Below are positions 24,101 through 35,183 of a DNA stretch of 64,000 nt, piece after piece. The notes beneath the pieces were generated by a model that saw only the letters and a list, made by a program, of their open reading frames with translations, did not search any database and had not been told where the DNA came from. Position 1 is the first letter of the stretch; every line of letters begins with the position of its first letter. Source of the DNA: Gigantopelta aegis (lineage: Eukaryota; Mollusca; Gastropoda; Neomphalida; Peltospiridae); the NCBI RefSeq assembly GCF_016097555.1, contig NC_054701.1, positions 3,617,688 through 3,681,687 on the forward strand. Direction: 5' to 3'. Position numbers and translations under genes: made by a program.

Positions 24101-27100
24101 CACGAAGAGGAAAGTGTGTCAGGTGACTCACCACATTCTATACATGCATCACACGAAGAGGAAAGTGTGTCAGGTGGCTCACCACATTCTATACATGCAT
24201 CACACGAAGAGGAAAGTGTGTCAGGTGGCTCACCACATTCTATACATGCATCACACGAAGAGGAAAGTGTGTCAGGTGGCTCACCACATTCTATACATGC
24301 ATCACACGAAGAGGAAAGTGTGTCAGGTGGCTCACCACATTCTATACATGCATCACACGAAGAGGAAAGTGTGTCAGGTGACTCACCACATTCTATACAT
24401 GCATCACACGAAGAGGAAAGTGTGTCAGGTGACTCACCACATTCTATACATGCATCACACGAAGAGGAAAGTGTGTCAGGTGGCTCACCACATTCTATAC
24501 ATGCATCACACGAAGAGGAAAGTGTGTCAGGTGGCTCACCACATTCTATACATGCATCACACGAAGAGGAAAGTGTGTCAGGTGGCTCACCACATTCTAT
24601 ACATGCATCACACGAAGAGGAAAGTGTGTCAGGTGGCTCACCACATTCTATACATGCATCACACGAAGAGGAAAGTGTGTCAGGTGACTCACCACATTCT
24701 ATACATGCATCACACGAAGAGGAAAGTGTGTCAGGTGACTCACCACATTCTATACATGCATCACACGAAGAGGAAAGTGTGTCAGGTGACTCACCACATT
24801 CTATACATGCATCACACGAAGAGGAAAGTGTGTCAGGTGACTCACCACATTCTATACATGCATCACACGAAGAGGAAAGTGTGTCAGGTGGCTCACCACA
24901 TTCTATACATGCATCACACGAAGAGGAAAGTATGTCAGGTGGCTCACCACATTCTATAGAAGCATCACACGAAGAGGAAAGTGTGTCAGGTGACTCACCA
25001 CATTCTATACATGCATCACACGAAGAGGAAAGTGTGTCAGGTGGCTCACCACATTCTATACATGCATCACACGAAGAGGAAAGTGTGTCAGGTGGCTCAC
25101 CACATTCTATACATGCATCACACGAAGAGGAAAGTGTGTCAGGTGGCTCACCACATTCTATACATGCATCACACGAAGAGGAAAGTGTGTCAGGTGGCTC
25201 ACCACATTCTATACATGCATCACACGAAGAGGAAAGTGTGTCAGGTGGCTCACCACATTCTATACATGCATCACACGAAGAGGAAAGTGTGTCAGGTGGC
25301 TCACCACATTCTATACATGCATCACACGAAGAGGAAAGTGTGTCAGGTGGCTCACCACATTCTATACATGCATCACACGAAGAGGTAAGTGTGTCAGGTG
25401 GCTCACCACATTCTACATATGCATCAGACGAAGACGAAAGTGTGTCAGGTTACTCACCACATTCTATAGAAGCATCACACGAAGAGGAAAGTGTGTCAGG
25501 TGGCTCACCACATTCTAGACATGTATCAGACGAAGAGGAAAGTGTGTCAGGTGACTCACCACATTCTATACATGCATCACACGAAGAGGAAAGTGTGTCA
25601 GGTGACTCACCACATTCTATACATGCATCACACGAAGAGGAAAGTGTGTCAGGTGACTCACCACATTCTATACATGCATCACACGAAGAGGAAAGTGTGT
25701 CAGGTGACTCACCACATTCTATACATGCATCACACGAAGAGGAAAGTGTGTCAGGTGGCTCACCACATTCTATACATGCATCACACGAAGAGGAAAGTGT
25801 GTCAGGTGGCTGTTAAAACATTTTCTAAAAGTTGTTCTACAATAAATTTAAACGTAATTTGGTTTTTTTTAGTACCCACTGCCTACAAAATAAAATATTA
25901 CTTGAACCACAAAAGGAAAGAAGCAGTGGACCTAGTGAGAATAAACTAATAATTACGCTGTCACCCGCCCACCTCAATATACGGATCAATTGTGGACCAT
26001 TGTGGACAATAGTTTCCTCCCATGTATATCTACAGCCTCAGACATATACATTTTTTTAATTACTTATAAATTGAACATTAGACGAAATGCAAATCAGGGT
26101 TATGATTAGTTTGTTTTTACTTGATTATAAATGCTCACTTGTGTGAAATGATAAACAGTATATGAACCTACACTTCTTTCAGAAAAGACAAATATATAAT
26201 GTTACAGCTGGAAATGATATTTGTGTTTCTCTTGGTGTATAGTATATCATGTGGATGTTACCTTTTGTGGTTTTTCAGAGAATTGTGGGTGAGCAAGAAC
26301 ACTCTTAGTAAAACTGCACAAGCCAACACCAGACGTATCTGCAAGTTCAGGGAAACCATGTTCAGACCATTCCATCAAACGTTTCGCTAAATCTTCAGGC
26401 ACAACCTACAACGAAAAACATCAAAACCGTATTATTTTTACTCCAGAACACCAATAAAACGAGAAAGGATAAAACTCTGTGATGAAACAGACATGAATAA
26501 TCTGACCACAAACTTTATAAAACAGAGGTACAAAAGACTGAAAGTATGAAAGTTAAGTTCAAAAAGAAAGAAAAAAAATAAATTTGATAATAGTTGAAAG
26601 ATAGGAGTTGCCAGATCGGCAAGAAAAAAAAGATAAAATTCGAAGTTGAGAAAAGAAAGGGGGCAGTTAGTTAAAAAAAAACGTCAATATTGTTTTTGGT
26701 ACCAGGTATGACCATTTTAAAACAAACTGTTATGTGTTTAGTAGTAAGAGATAAATCAGTGTACTATCCTTCAATCTGCCCAGTAAACTGAAACTAGACA
26801 AGAGTTGGAGCCAATATGTAGTGCTTACAAGTTCACCACCTACACGGCTATACATCTCACAAATTGGGGCATAACACGGCTGTGTTATGTTCTTAGCACA
26901 CTAGGGTTGTTTTTTAGTGCAGTAAGATTAATGGCTGATAAAAAAGGTTTTAGATATTCGCAAATGCATTTCAGGTTATTTTAATATAATTAAAACCTAA
27001 CATGTCAGTGGTTTTGAGATGAAATATTTTGAGGTCAGCATGCTTGTACTTAATTTGTGCTAGCTTATTCTTGGCATACTTATTTTGGACACAACATTCA

Positions 27101-30100
27101 ACTTTGATGCACTCTAAAGCCCTGCCATTAATGGCATAACCAGTAGACTTGTGAGTAAAGAGTGAAAACAGGAATTGTGATGACAAACCTTTCCCCGGTT
27201 AGTGATGAGAGACTGAGCGGTCAGCACCATGAGGTCAGTCTCTTCCGTCCAGTCGTACACCGCCCACTTCCGCCGGTGAGCATCTTGCAGCAACTTCTTG
27301 TGGACCAGTTCCAGTTTATTACACACTTTCCCATAGATCTGTCAACAACAAATAGATTTATTACACACTTTCTTATAGATCTGTCAACAACTAATATATA
27401 TTTATTACACACTTTCTTATAGATCTGGCAACAACTAATATATATTTATTACACACTTTTTTATAGATCTGGCAACAACTAATATATATTTATTACACAC
27501 TTTCTTATAGATCTGGCAACAACTAATATATATTTATTACACACTTTCTTATAGATCTGGCAACAACTAATATATATTTATTACACACTTTCTTATAGAT
27601 CTGGCAATAACTAATATATATTTATTACATACTTTCTTATAGATCTGGCAATAACAAATATATATTTATTACACTGTCTTATAGATCTGTCAACAACAAA
27701 TATATATTTATTACACACTTTCTTATAGATCTGTCTACAACTAATATATATTTATTACACTTTCTTATAGATCTGGCAACAACTAATATATATTTATTAC
27801 ACACTTTCTTATAGATCTGGCAACAACTAATATATATTTATTACACTTTCTTATAGATCTGGCAACAACAAATATATATTTATTACACACTTTCTTATAG
27901 ATCTGTCAACAACAAATATATATTTATTACACACTTTCTTATAGATCTGGCAACAACTAATATATATTTATTACACTTTCTTATAGATCTGGCAACTAAT
28001 ATATATTTATTACACACTTTCTTATAGATCTGTCAACAACAAATATATATTTATTACACACTTTCTTATAGATCTGGCAACAACTAATATATATTTATTA
28101 CACAATTTCTTATAGATCTGGCAATAACAAATATATATTTATTACACTGTCTTATAGATCTGGCAACAACTAATATATATTTATTACACACTTTCCAATA
28201 GATCTGGCAACAACTAATATATATTTATTACACTTTCTTATATATCTGGCAACAACTAATATATATTTATTACACTTTCTTATAGATCTGGCAACAACTA
28301 ATATATATTTATTACACACTTTCTTATAGATCTGGCAACAACTAATATATATTTATTACACTTTCTTATAAATCTGGCAACAACTAATATATATTTATTA
28401 CACACTTTCTTATAGATCTGGCAACAACTAATATATATTTATTACACTTTCTTATAAATCTGGCAACAACTAATATATATTTATTACACACTTTCTTATA
28501 GATCTGGCAACAACTAATATATATTTATTACACACTTTCTTATAGATCTGGCAACAACTAATATATATTTATTACACTTTCTTATAGATCTGGCAACAAC
28601 TAATATATATTTATTACACACTTTCTTATAGATCTGTCTACAACTAATATATATTTATTACACACTTTCTTATAGATCTGGCAACAACTAATATATATTT
28701 ATTACACATTTTCTTATAGATCTGGCAACAACTAATATATATTTATTACACACTTTCTTATAGATCTGGCAACAACTAATATATATTTATTACACACTTT
28801 CTTATAGATCTGGCAACAACTAATATATATTTATTACACACTTTCTTATAGATCTGTCTACAACTAATATATATTTATTACACTTTCTTATAGATCTGGC
28901 AACAACTAATATATATTTATTACACACTTTCTTATAGATCTGCCAACAACTAATATATATTTATTACACACTTTCTTATAGATCTGTCTACAACTAATAT
29001 ATATTTATTACACTTTCTTATAGATCTGGCAACAACTAATATATATTTATTACACACTTTCTTATAGATCTGGCAACAACTAATATATATTTATTACACA
29101 CTTTCTTATAGATCTGGCAACAACTAATATATATTTATTACACTTTCTTATAGATCTGGCAACAACTAATATATATTTATTACACACTTTCTTATAAATC
29201 TGTCTACAACTAATATATATTTATTACACTTTCTTATAGATCTGGCAACAACTAATATATATTTATTACACTTTCTTATAGATCTGGCAACAACTAATAT
29301 ATATTTATTACACACTTTCTTATAGATCTGGCAACAATTAATATATATTTATTACACACTTTCTTATAGATCTGGCAACAACTAATATATATTTATTACA
29401 CACTTTCTTATAGATTTGGCAACAACTAATATATATTTATTACACTTTCTTATAGATCTGGCAACAACTAATATATATTTATTACACACTTTCTTATAGA
29501 TCTGGCAACAACTAATATATATTTATTACACACTTTCTTATAGATCTGGCAACAACTAATATATATTTATTACACTTTCTTATAGATCTGGCAACAACTA
29601 ATATATATTTATTACACACTTTCTTATAAATCTGGCAACAACTAATATATATTTATTACACTTTCTTATAGATCTGGCAACAACTAATATATATTTATTA
29701 CACTTTCTTATAGATCTGGCAACAACTAATATATATTTATTACACTTTCTTATAGATCTGGCAACAACTAATATATATTTATTACACACTTTCTTATAGA
29801 TCTGGCAACAACTAATATATATTTATTACACACTTTCTTATAGATCTGGCAACAACTAATATATATTTATTACACACTTTCTTATAGATCTGGCAACAAC
29901 TAATATATATTTATTACACTTTCTTATAGATCTGGCAACAACTAATATATATTTATTACACACTTTCTTATAGATCTGGCAACAACTAATATATATTTAT
30001 TACACACTTTCTTATAGATCTGGCAACAACTAATATATATTTATTACACACTTTCTTATAGATCTGGCAACAACTAATATATATTTATTACACTGTCTTA

Positions 30101-33100
30101 TAGATCTGTCAACAACAAATATATATTTATTACACACTGTCTTATAGATCTGGCAACAACTAATATATATTTATTACACACTTTCTTATAGATCTGGCAA
30201 CAACTAATATATATTTATTACACACTGTCTTATAGATCTGGCAACAACTAATATATATTTATTACACACTTTCTTATAGATCTGGCAACAACTAATATAT
30301 ATTTATTACACACTTTCTTATAGATCTGTCAACAACTAATATATATTTATTACACTTTCCCATAGATCTAAAACATTTGTTTATGTATACCTTTTTCGCT
30401 TCCTCTTTTGATAATGACTCGGTGAGTAGACCCAATGCATCACCAATGCATCCACCATATAAAATTGCATAGATTCTGTCGTAAACTTGACCAGCCCTCT
30501 TCACAGCAACCTAAAGCAAAAACCACAGCATACAATAATGATCAACATCATGGAAATGGGGAAAATATCCACCCGGTACTCCTACTCTTATCAGTATAAA
30601 GAGATAACCGCACCATAACCATCGACTTCGGTGAAACCTGCTAAGACAAAAAGGGTGTAGGCTGCCATTTTACTTGTTTATGGAATACTCTCTAAGAGGG
30701 GTTCACGAAAGGATGTGATGTAATCTAACAACATCATGACATCATATTAATTACGTCACATACTTCGGAGGTGTTGACCTTTCTTAAAGTGTATTCTATA
30801 AAAAATCAAAATGGCAGACAACGAAACATTACATTCTTTTTGTCCTAGGAGATCTCAGCGAAGTCGATATAAGTGACAGGGTTACATGTTGAATCTTTGC
30901 CAATGGTATGTTTTTTTTACAATTTCTGTCTGGACAAAATGTGGGGGAAATCTAACACTAAAGTCCGAACCAGTGTTAACAACTATGATAAATTACTCCC
31001 GAAATTTAAGATTTCCCCCACATTTTGTCCAGACACAAATCGTGAAAAAAACCCATTACAGTGACACAAATTCCACATATGAGACTGTAACGATGTCATT
31101 AATATCAACTTTGCTGAAATGGCAAAGGCAAAATACATGCAATTTTCTGCTATCTTCCATTTTGCTTGTTTATGGAATACTCTTCAAGTGGTATGGGTCA
31201 ATATGATTTAGCATAGCACGCCCTATTACTGCAGGGCTTATACAAAAATGGGATTCCAAATTATAAAAACATTTGTCTAACCTAACGATTTTTTTGGCTG
31301 TTTTGTTATTCATGCTTTCATGCATATAGTGAAATAATTTTTAGATTAATTTCCAGTAAGAATGTACCAGTTTTGATGGGAGTGACGTACATACACAAAG
31401 GGAAGGAACTCTCAGTTACCGCCGGTGTTATTATTGTTTAGTATGGAGGCCCGTTATGGACAAAATGTTAATAAATGCTACCTTACTAGTGAGCGTGAAC
31501 ATCAAGCAAGTCCTGGCCTGGTGCTCATAAAACTTTTAGAGTCTAGACTCGCGACTTTAATAGGGTCTGAGACAGTCACGTCATGGCAACGCCATACAAG
31601 TTGTATGCATGTGATGTCATTTGAGATGGAGTCTGGACTCTAAATTCTAGTGATCACCTTTATCACATTATACCCACTTGACACATTCTCTGTGTGCTGG
31701 TAGAGAAAACTGTTTACCAATTATACAGCATTTCGTATTCCTCTAAATCAGACCCTTCACTTTCCTCATGTGAAATTGAATTGCTTTCAGTGAGGTGGAT
31801 GTTTTTGTGTTCTTTCCAATTATCACCTTTTCAGTGCTTTGTTTATTTTATTTTTATTTTATTTATTTTTTAAATATTATTATCAGTACCCCTTATTATT
31901 TATATTTGAGTTCAGTTTATAAATTTTAACAATATGTTTAAAGTAACAAATATTTTGATGCTCTCGCTCATTCTCTAAGGGATTCAGTCAACCAACAATG
32001 TATGACGTTACAGATTTGTGTTAATATTATATGGCCTTTATGCGCCTCCATACAAGCCGTAAGACGTCATTACAAAATACTTCGGCTGGTCAGCTGACAA
32101 ACCCAAATAGCAGACAATAGGTCTGGAACATGTAGAAAGTTGGAGAGTGAATTGGAAGGAAATAATAAACACCTTTGCAAGAGGGGGGATCAATTAGGGC
32201 AGTGACCCCAGTATTCGACCAGCACCCAGTATTCCACCAGTGTATTTAATTAATTACCATACTCGTTTAAACTGAATAGTATATAGATTTTCCCAACGTA
32301 TTTTGAACATACGCGACAGGGTGAACATTCTTTCTTCCGAAAACGCAATAGCAGATGATAACCATGTGAATGAACGTAAGTAGATATTCATCAGCTAGAG
32401 TGATAATATGAACGTCGGCCATTTTTATAGCATGCTATTACACCATTCAACATCCCGTGAACATTTGCAATACTTTTAATCCATTTGGAATCTTTGAAAA
32501 TGTCTTTAATTTTTTTTTTTTTATAATCGAATGGTGCTGGCAATGCAATGTGACCTCAATCATTATAATTTTGATCATGTGACCACGTGATCCAATAATG
32601 ACATATGATAGAGACGGCTGCCCCAGTATTCGACCAATAGAAAAGCTTGAGGATACATTTCCAAAATAAACTCCCAAGAACCACAAATTTACTACATTTG
32701 TCTTTTGGTGCTGTTTGTCAGGACGTACACAATTATTTTTTCTTTTATTTTCAGTCTAATATCATTATTTGTAAACTGAGATAGGACCAAAGAGACTGTT
32801 CAAACTTCAAAGTTTAGTTTTATTACTTAATTAGAAAGTGGTCGAATACTGGGTCAGCTGGTCAAATACTGCATACTGTTCCTTGCAGCACTCAAACCTA
32901 CTCTAGTCGGCATATACTGCATGAACAAAACTTGGGTCTATTCAATGAATAGCATTGCCAGTAAGTATTTACGAAGAAAAACAAATATTAGCAAATGTCA
33001 ATAAAATGAACATGTTATAATCCTTTCTTTCTTAAAGGGACACACCCTAGTTACGGCTAGTTGTTAACCATTACGGCGTTGTTTTTTGCTATTAAACCCA

Positions 33101-34404
33101 TTTTTTCACAAATAAAATTACACTTTACTTACCGTTTATTATTTAGAATATACATTTCCATTCACCTGAAGTGTTTTTTGGTAATCCTGGTGTTTGTAAT
33201 ACCACAAAATGCATTTTTCGTATTTCTGAAAAACTCACGCGCGTCTGAGAAAAAAACGTTGAGCAGACAAGGTCTAATCTATTTTTAAAGGGGATATTTC
33301 CATTTCAATGTCACAGACGTTGGTATACCACGTGACCGTTATCATTTTGGTTCGGTTTGTGTTCTCGTGCACGGTTCGTGGAATCAACATCCGATTTGTT
33401 GTTCATTTGTGAGATTTTTCTTCACAGTTCGTGAACATTTTCAGTAACAATAAAGTTCAGACAAGTAAGTATCTCAATACAAAACGTTACAAACCCGTAA
33501 AACCAATAATTTTGCTAAGTCTTACGATATCTGGAGAGGGGATACAACCAGGACAGAACAGTTGGAACATGTCCAGGAGAGGTGAAAAGAACGCACCCCA
33601 AATCTGTGAAATTTGTCGTGACATAGGCATTGTTGTGCTTCAAGCAACATCTACCGGTGACATCAGAATACAAAGTTTCAAAATTATTTCAAGCAATTGG
33701 GACATGGGGATTCCCATGGTATGTATCGATATAAAACCTGCTTTTTCACTCCATTTGATAAAAACGTGATCTAAGTGTGTTACAGGTTTGTAGATTAACC
33801 AAATTATAATTTATTTTCGCTGGATGGAACTAGGGTGTGTGGCTTTAAGTGGTCGAATACTGGGGTCGTTGCCCTACTATTTCAAGGTTTGTGAAAATGG
33901 TGCATGATTTATATGTTTTTAACTTACAAGAGAACAGAATATATCACAATGATTTGTTCGTATTTGTCAAAAACATACTTCCTTCTATTTGCATCTGTCA
34001 ACAAACGCTAGATGACATGCTTCTGATTGTCACATAAGGAGGCTTGATATGGAGGCTTTATCTTATTATTTTTGATAAGTTTGAAAATAAATATTGTTGG
34101 CCCTAACCCTAGTTATATTTAACTCCAACTTTAACCCTAAACTTAACATTAACTTTAAGTGACAGCTTTAACTTAAACTTAAAGTTTAAGAATTACTGAA
34201 TTATCTGCTCTTGGCTTGTGCCGTACTGATCAAATATCCATGCAGCCCACATATTTAATTCACTTAATTTCAAATTAAAGCTCATTAATTACATCTATTT
34301 ATTACAAATACGTGTCATTTAATCACCTGGTACGGTTGAGGATATTTATAACCAATTCTCTTTTTCAATTTCGCGCGATGAACGCGACTTGGAACTGTAG
34401 CCAT
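17975..34404 (-). CDS. ADP-ribosylglycohydrolase (ARH/DraG-like) gene, minus strand
   Basis: Eight exons were rebuilt: 34404-34327, 30510-30391, 27338-27189, 26405-26262, 20958-20804, 20289-20130, 18945-18787 and 18105-17975. All are joined in phase, giving about 365 residues plus a short unplaced C-terminus. Family hallmarks in order are CIGDALGLLTE (about 47-57), DWTEETD (95-101), GFPELAD..GVGLCS in exon 4, the NCALSRAPL stretch in exon 5, TDADPRCHAS across the exon 5/6 junction, KTLGAGFWAL in exon 7 and GGDADANASLAGAMLG (323-338). The fold binds two Mg ions and cleaves ADP-ribose from protein or small-molecule substrates. The substrate cannot be told here. Two metal-site motifs deviate: the usual TDDT is TEET, and the Thr after GGDAD is Ala. 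The protein may therefore be altered or inactive. Introns 3-2, 5-4 and 7-6 are mostly tandem arrays. It is divergent from DNAJC2. Confidence 0.85.
18787..18945 (-). CDS. ARH-like gene exon 7
   Basis: 159 bp, phase 0 both ends. The acceptor is gtgtggtttgtgtttcag and the donor GAG|gtgggg. Encodes 53 residues including KTLGAGFWALKQ, a conserved family segment. Its acceptor is the seed of the adjacent 31-bp array. Confidence 0.88.
18946..19254 (-). repeat. 31-bp array of the exon 7 splice acceptor, about 10 copies
   Basis: On minus each unit is 'gtgtggtttgtgtttcag' plus GTTG and 'atattgacc'. The copy nearest the exon is the functional 3' splice site (gtttcag|GTTAAG). Upstream copies keep the pyrimidine-rich tract, the AG and the first exon bases. 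The donor of exon 6 is about 880 bp further upstream. Confidence 0.95.
19255..20129 (-). other. Rest of ARH intron 6
   Basis: AT-rich intron sequence with nothing recognised. Confidence 0.6.
20130..20289 (-). CDS. ARH-like gene exon 6
   Basis: 160 bp. The acceptor gtgttaccag completes an Arg codon split with exon 5; the donor is GAG|gtagtt. The peptide starts RCHASCVAVSVAVSAMLQ, where the R-C-x-A-S context following TDADP is a family signature. An amphipathic charged stretch (QKDPKHLKKTGQYD) and helix follow. Confidence 0.9.
20290..20803 (-). other. ARH intron 5
   Basis: AT-rich intron without recognisable repeats or exons. Confidence 0.6.
20804..20958 (-). CDS. ARH-like gene exon 5
   Basis: 155 bp. 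Acceptor ttatttacag, donor CCGAG|gtagat with a two-base overhang. Encodes AAEIVWRNSR... followed by NCALSRAPLMGVHYY and TDADP. The NxxxxRxxPL segment corresponds to the family's NG.vMR.aPLG helix. GC-rich compared with its flanks. Confidence 0.9.
20976..25811. repeat. 51-bp minisatellite, about 95 copies, in ARH intron 4
   Basis: The unit is gtgtcaggtggctcaccaca then ttctatacatgcatcacacg then aagaggaaagt (51 bp). A 46-bp variant lacking five bases of 'gaagaggaaa' dominates 21300-22000. All three plus frames of the unit lack stops, and the 46-bp variant merely rotates between them. A 1,610-codon frame therefore runs through nearly the whole array. That frame starts and ends with the repeat and is not supported as a gene. 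The array begins 18 bp from the exon 5 acceptor and makes up 91% of the intron. Variant units recur 3,009 bp apart (59 x 51). Confidence 0.97.
25812..26261 (-). other. Non-repetitive part of ARH intron 4
   Basis: AT-rich; only the donor of exon 4 (AAAAG|gtaaca, at 26261) is recognisable. Confidence 0.6.
26262..26405 (-). CDS. ARH-like gene exon 4
   Basis: 144 bp, phase 0 both ends. Acceptor ttcgttgtag, donor AAAAG|gtaaca. Encodes 48 residues: RLMEWSEHGFPELAD and GVGLCSFTKSVLAHPQF, matching the family pattern of a W..GFPELGD..G.G segment followed by a helix and H-P. Confidence 0.9.
26406..27188 (-). other. ARH intron 3
   Basis: AT-rich, purine-rich around 26520-26690. No exon or element recognised. 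Confidence 0.6.
27189..27338 (-). CDS. ARH-like gene exon 3 (metal-site motif)
   Basis: 150 bp, phase 0. Acceptor ttgttgacag, donor GGAAAG|gtttgt. Encodes IYGKVCNKLELVHKKLLQDA then HRRKWAVYDWTEETDLMVL. The DWT-EE-TD motif sits where ARH enzymes have DWTDDTD, so both acidic metal ligands are Glu instead of Asp. The first 24 coding bases are the part copied throughout the adjacent 43-bp array. Confidence 0.9.
27339..30368 (-). repeat. 43-bp array built from the exon 3 acceptor junction, about 70 copies
   Basis: On minus each unit is about 19 intronic bases ending 'ttagttgttgccag', followed by ATCTATAAGAAAGTGTGTAA and TAAA. The first 24 bases of exon 3 are ATCTATGGGAAAGTGTGTAA plus TAAA. The unit therefore spans the intron/exon boundary. 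Length variants (39-44 bp) mostly lose 'GT' or 'aac'. The copy farthest from the exon (about 30344-30368) keeps the exonic GGG and is preceded by a T-rich 'gttttag'. The intron is 3,052 bp and all but about 22 bp of it is array. Confidence 0.97.
30391..30510 (-). CDS. ARH-like gene exon 2
   Basis: 120 bp, phase 0. Acceptor tttttgctttag, donor AAAAAG|gtatac. Encodes VAVKRAGQVYDRIYAILYGG then CIGDALGLLTESLSKEEAKK. The D-R-I...G..GDALG..TE pattern is the N-terminal ARH signature. No ATG lies in frame, so an upstream coding exon is needed. Confidence 0.9.
30662..30826. repeat. Imperfect inverted repeat (possible small MITE)
   Basis: ctgccattttacttgtttat at 30662 and the reverse complement of 30781-30826 (ctgccattttgattttttat) match, continuing through 'gaatac.ct..aag'. 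A similar block recurs at 31155-31195 (ccattttgcttgtttatgga). Confidence 0.5.
30909..31053. repeat. Inverted repeat with a perfect 27-bp core
   Basis: 30927-30953 (tgtctggacaaaatgtgggg + gaaatct) is the exact reverse complement of 31009-31035. The match continues imperfectly outward for about 18 bp on each side, and the loop is 55 bp. It lies in ARH intron 1. Confidence 0.85.
31536..31643. mobile_element. Small MITE-like element with 15-bp inverted ends
   Basis: Left end ttagagtctagactc (31536-31550) and right end gagtctggactctaa (31629-31643) are inverted repeats with one mismatch, 108 bp overall. No clear target duplication. Confidence 0.5.
32197..33874. mobile_element. TIR element with TA target site, interrupted by a TTAA-type MITE
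   Basis: The left end gggcagtgaccccagtattc (32197) and the reverse complement of the right end (gggcaacgaccccagtattc, ending 33874) are terminal inverted repeats. TA flanks both sides (32195-32196, 33875-33876). Internal subterminal copies of 'ccccagtattcgacca' occur at 32611 and, inverted, near 32839. Removing the nested 809-bp element plus one TTAA leaves about 865 bp. No transposase frame was seen. Confidence 0.7.
33036..33844. mobile_element. TTAA-flanked non-autonomous DNA transposon, copy 1
   Basis: The element begins agggacacaccctagttacg and ends ggaactagggtgtgtggct, giving about 19-bp inverted ends. It is flanked by TTAA at 33032-33035 and 33845-33848, the target site used by piggyBac-type elements. 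A second copy is at 44292. It sits inside the 32197-33874 element. The 112-codon frame at 33431 is not conserved in copy 2 and is not called a gene. Confidence 0.85.
34327..34404 (-). CDS. ARH-like gene exon 1 (start codon)
   Basis: ATG at 34404-34402 on minus opens 26 codons (MATVPSRVHRAKLKKRIGYK then YPQPYQ) ending in CAG|gtgatt, phase 0. This joins exactly to exon 2, which lacks its own ATG. It is basic, with no signal peptide. Support is the ATG, the donor, the matching phase and the CpG-rich local context (tcgcgcgatgaacgcgac). The peptide itself is not a recognised motif, and a different first exon is possible. Confidence 0.6.
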
Positions 34405-34775
34405 TTTCAATTGGTTGTTTAACAAACATCTGGGTCGATCGAGACTTCAGCAGTGTGATACATGTGAACAAACAAAAACATATTGTGATAAAGCTTTTAA
34501 GAGAACCATGAAGTGGGATCATTTAAATTATTTATGCGCGCGTCCATTTCTGAGAAAAAAAAAACAACAACAAAACATTCACAGTATATAAACAGTTCAA
34601 GTAACGTTTTAGGCGTGAACAGTTTTTTTGATGGAATTACACCAAAAATGACCGGTGCTCATCCTAATTTTTCTAAAAGTTTGTTTAGTTTAACAAGTCA
34701 TCATTTAATTCTGACATGTAGTCTTCTGAGAAAACCTGCTATATTTTCCCATAAGTAAACAAAATCTTTTATATG

Positions 34776-34870
34776 CGTTTTCCCATAGACAGCACAGCAC
34801 ATGCCAAAGACTTGGCTATACCTGTCATAATTATACCAGTAATAATGACTGGTTATGATGTCCAGAATAT
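34776..34870 (-). mobile_element. Decayed antisense SINE fragment
   Basis: cccatagacagcacagcaca followed by tgccaaagacttggctatac resembles the reverse complement of the SINE central domain at 3240-3330. Confidence 0.45.
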
Positions 34871-35183
34871 ATTTTATTTTTATCTAAATTTGTAATCTTT
34901 CGCTACTTCTCATTCGAACTATTAGAAGTATTTACTCATGGTTTGGTCTTAATTACAGATCTATGTAATTAGACATCTGAGTAACTTATAAATATATGAA
35001 CTGAAGTGTTTCAAATAGTTTGTTTTATAATAAAGTTTGTTTTGTTGATTGGCACATTAATTGATTAGTCATCAAGTTCAATTATATTAATCATTGCTTT
35101 TGCATGTCAACAATGTTGTAAGTTCTGTGATATGTAGTCTTCAGTTAAAAATCTCACTACGATTTGTCATTGGCAGTGCACTT

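Noticed and set aside
20984..25816. 1,610-codon open frame as a giant repeat-protein gene
   Set aside because: The frame starts and stops at the array edges, crosses units of different length by rotating frames that are all open, and lies in an intron of the minus-strand gene. No promoter or conserved non-repeat domain.
33431..33769. 112-codon frame with a Cys-x-x-Cys motif
   Set aside because: Lies inside a TTAA transposon; the second copy at 44292 carries stops and indels in that frame.
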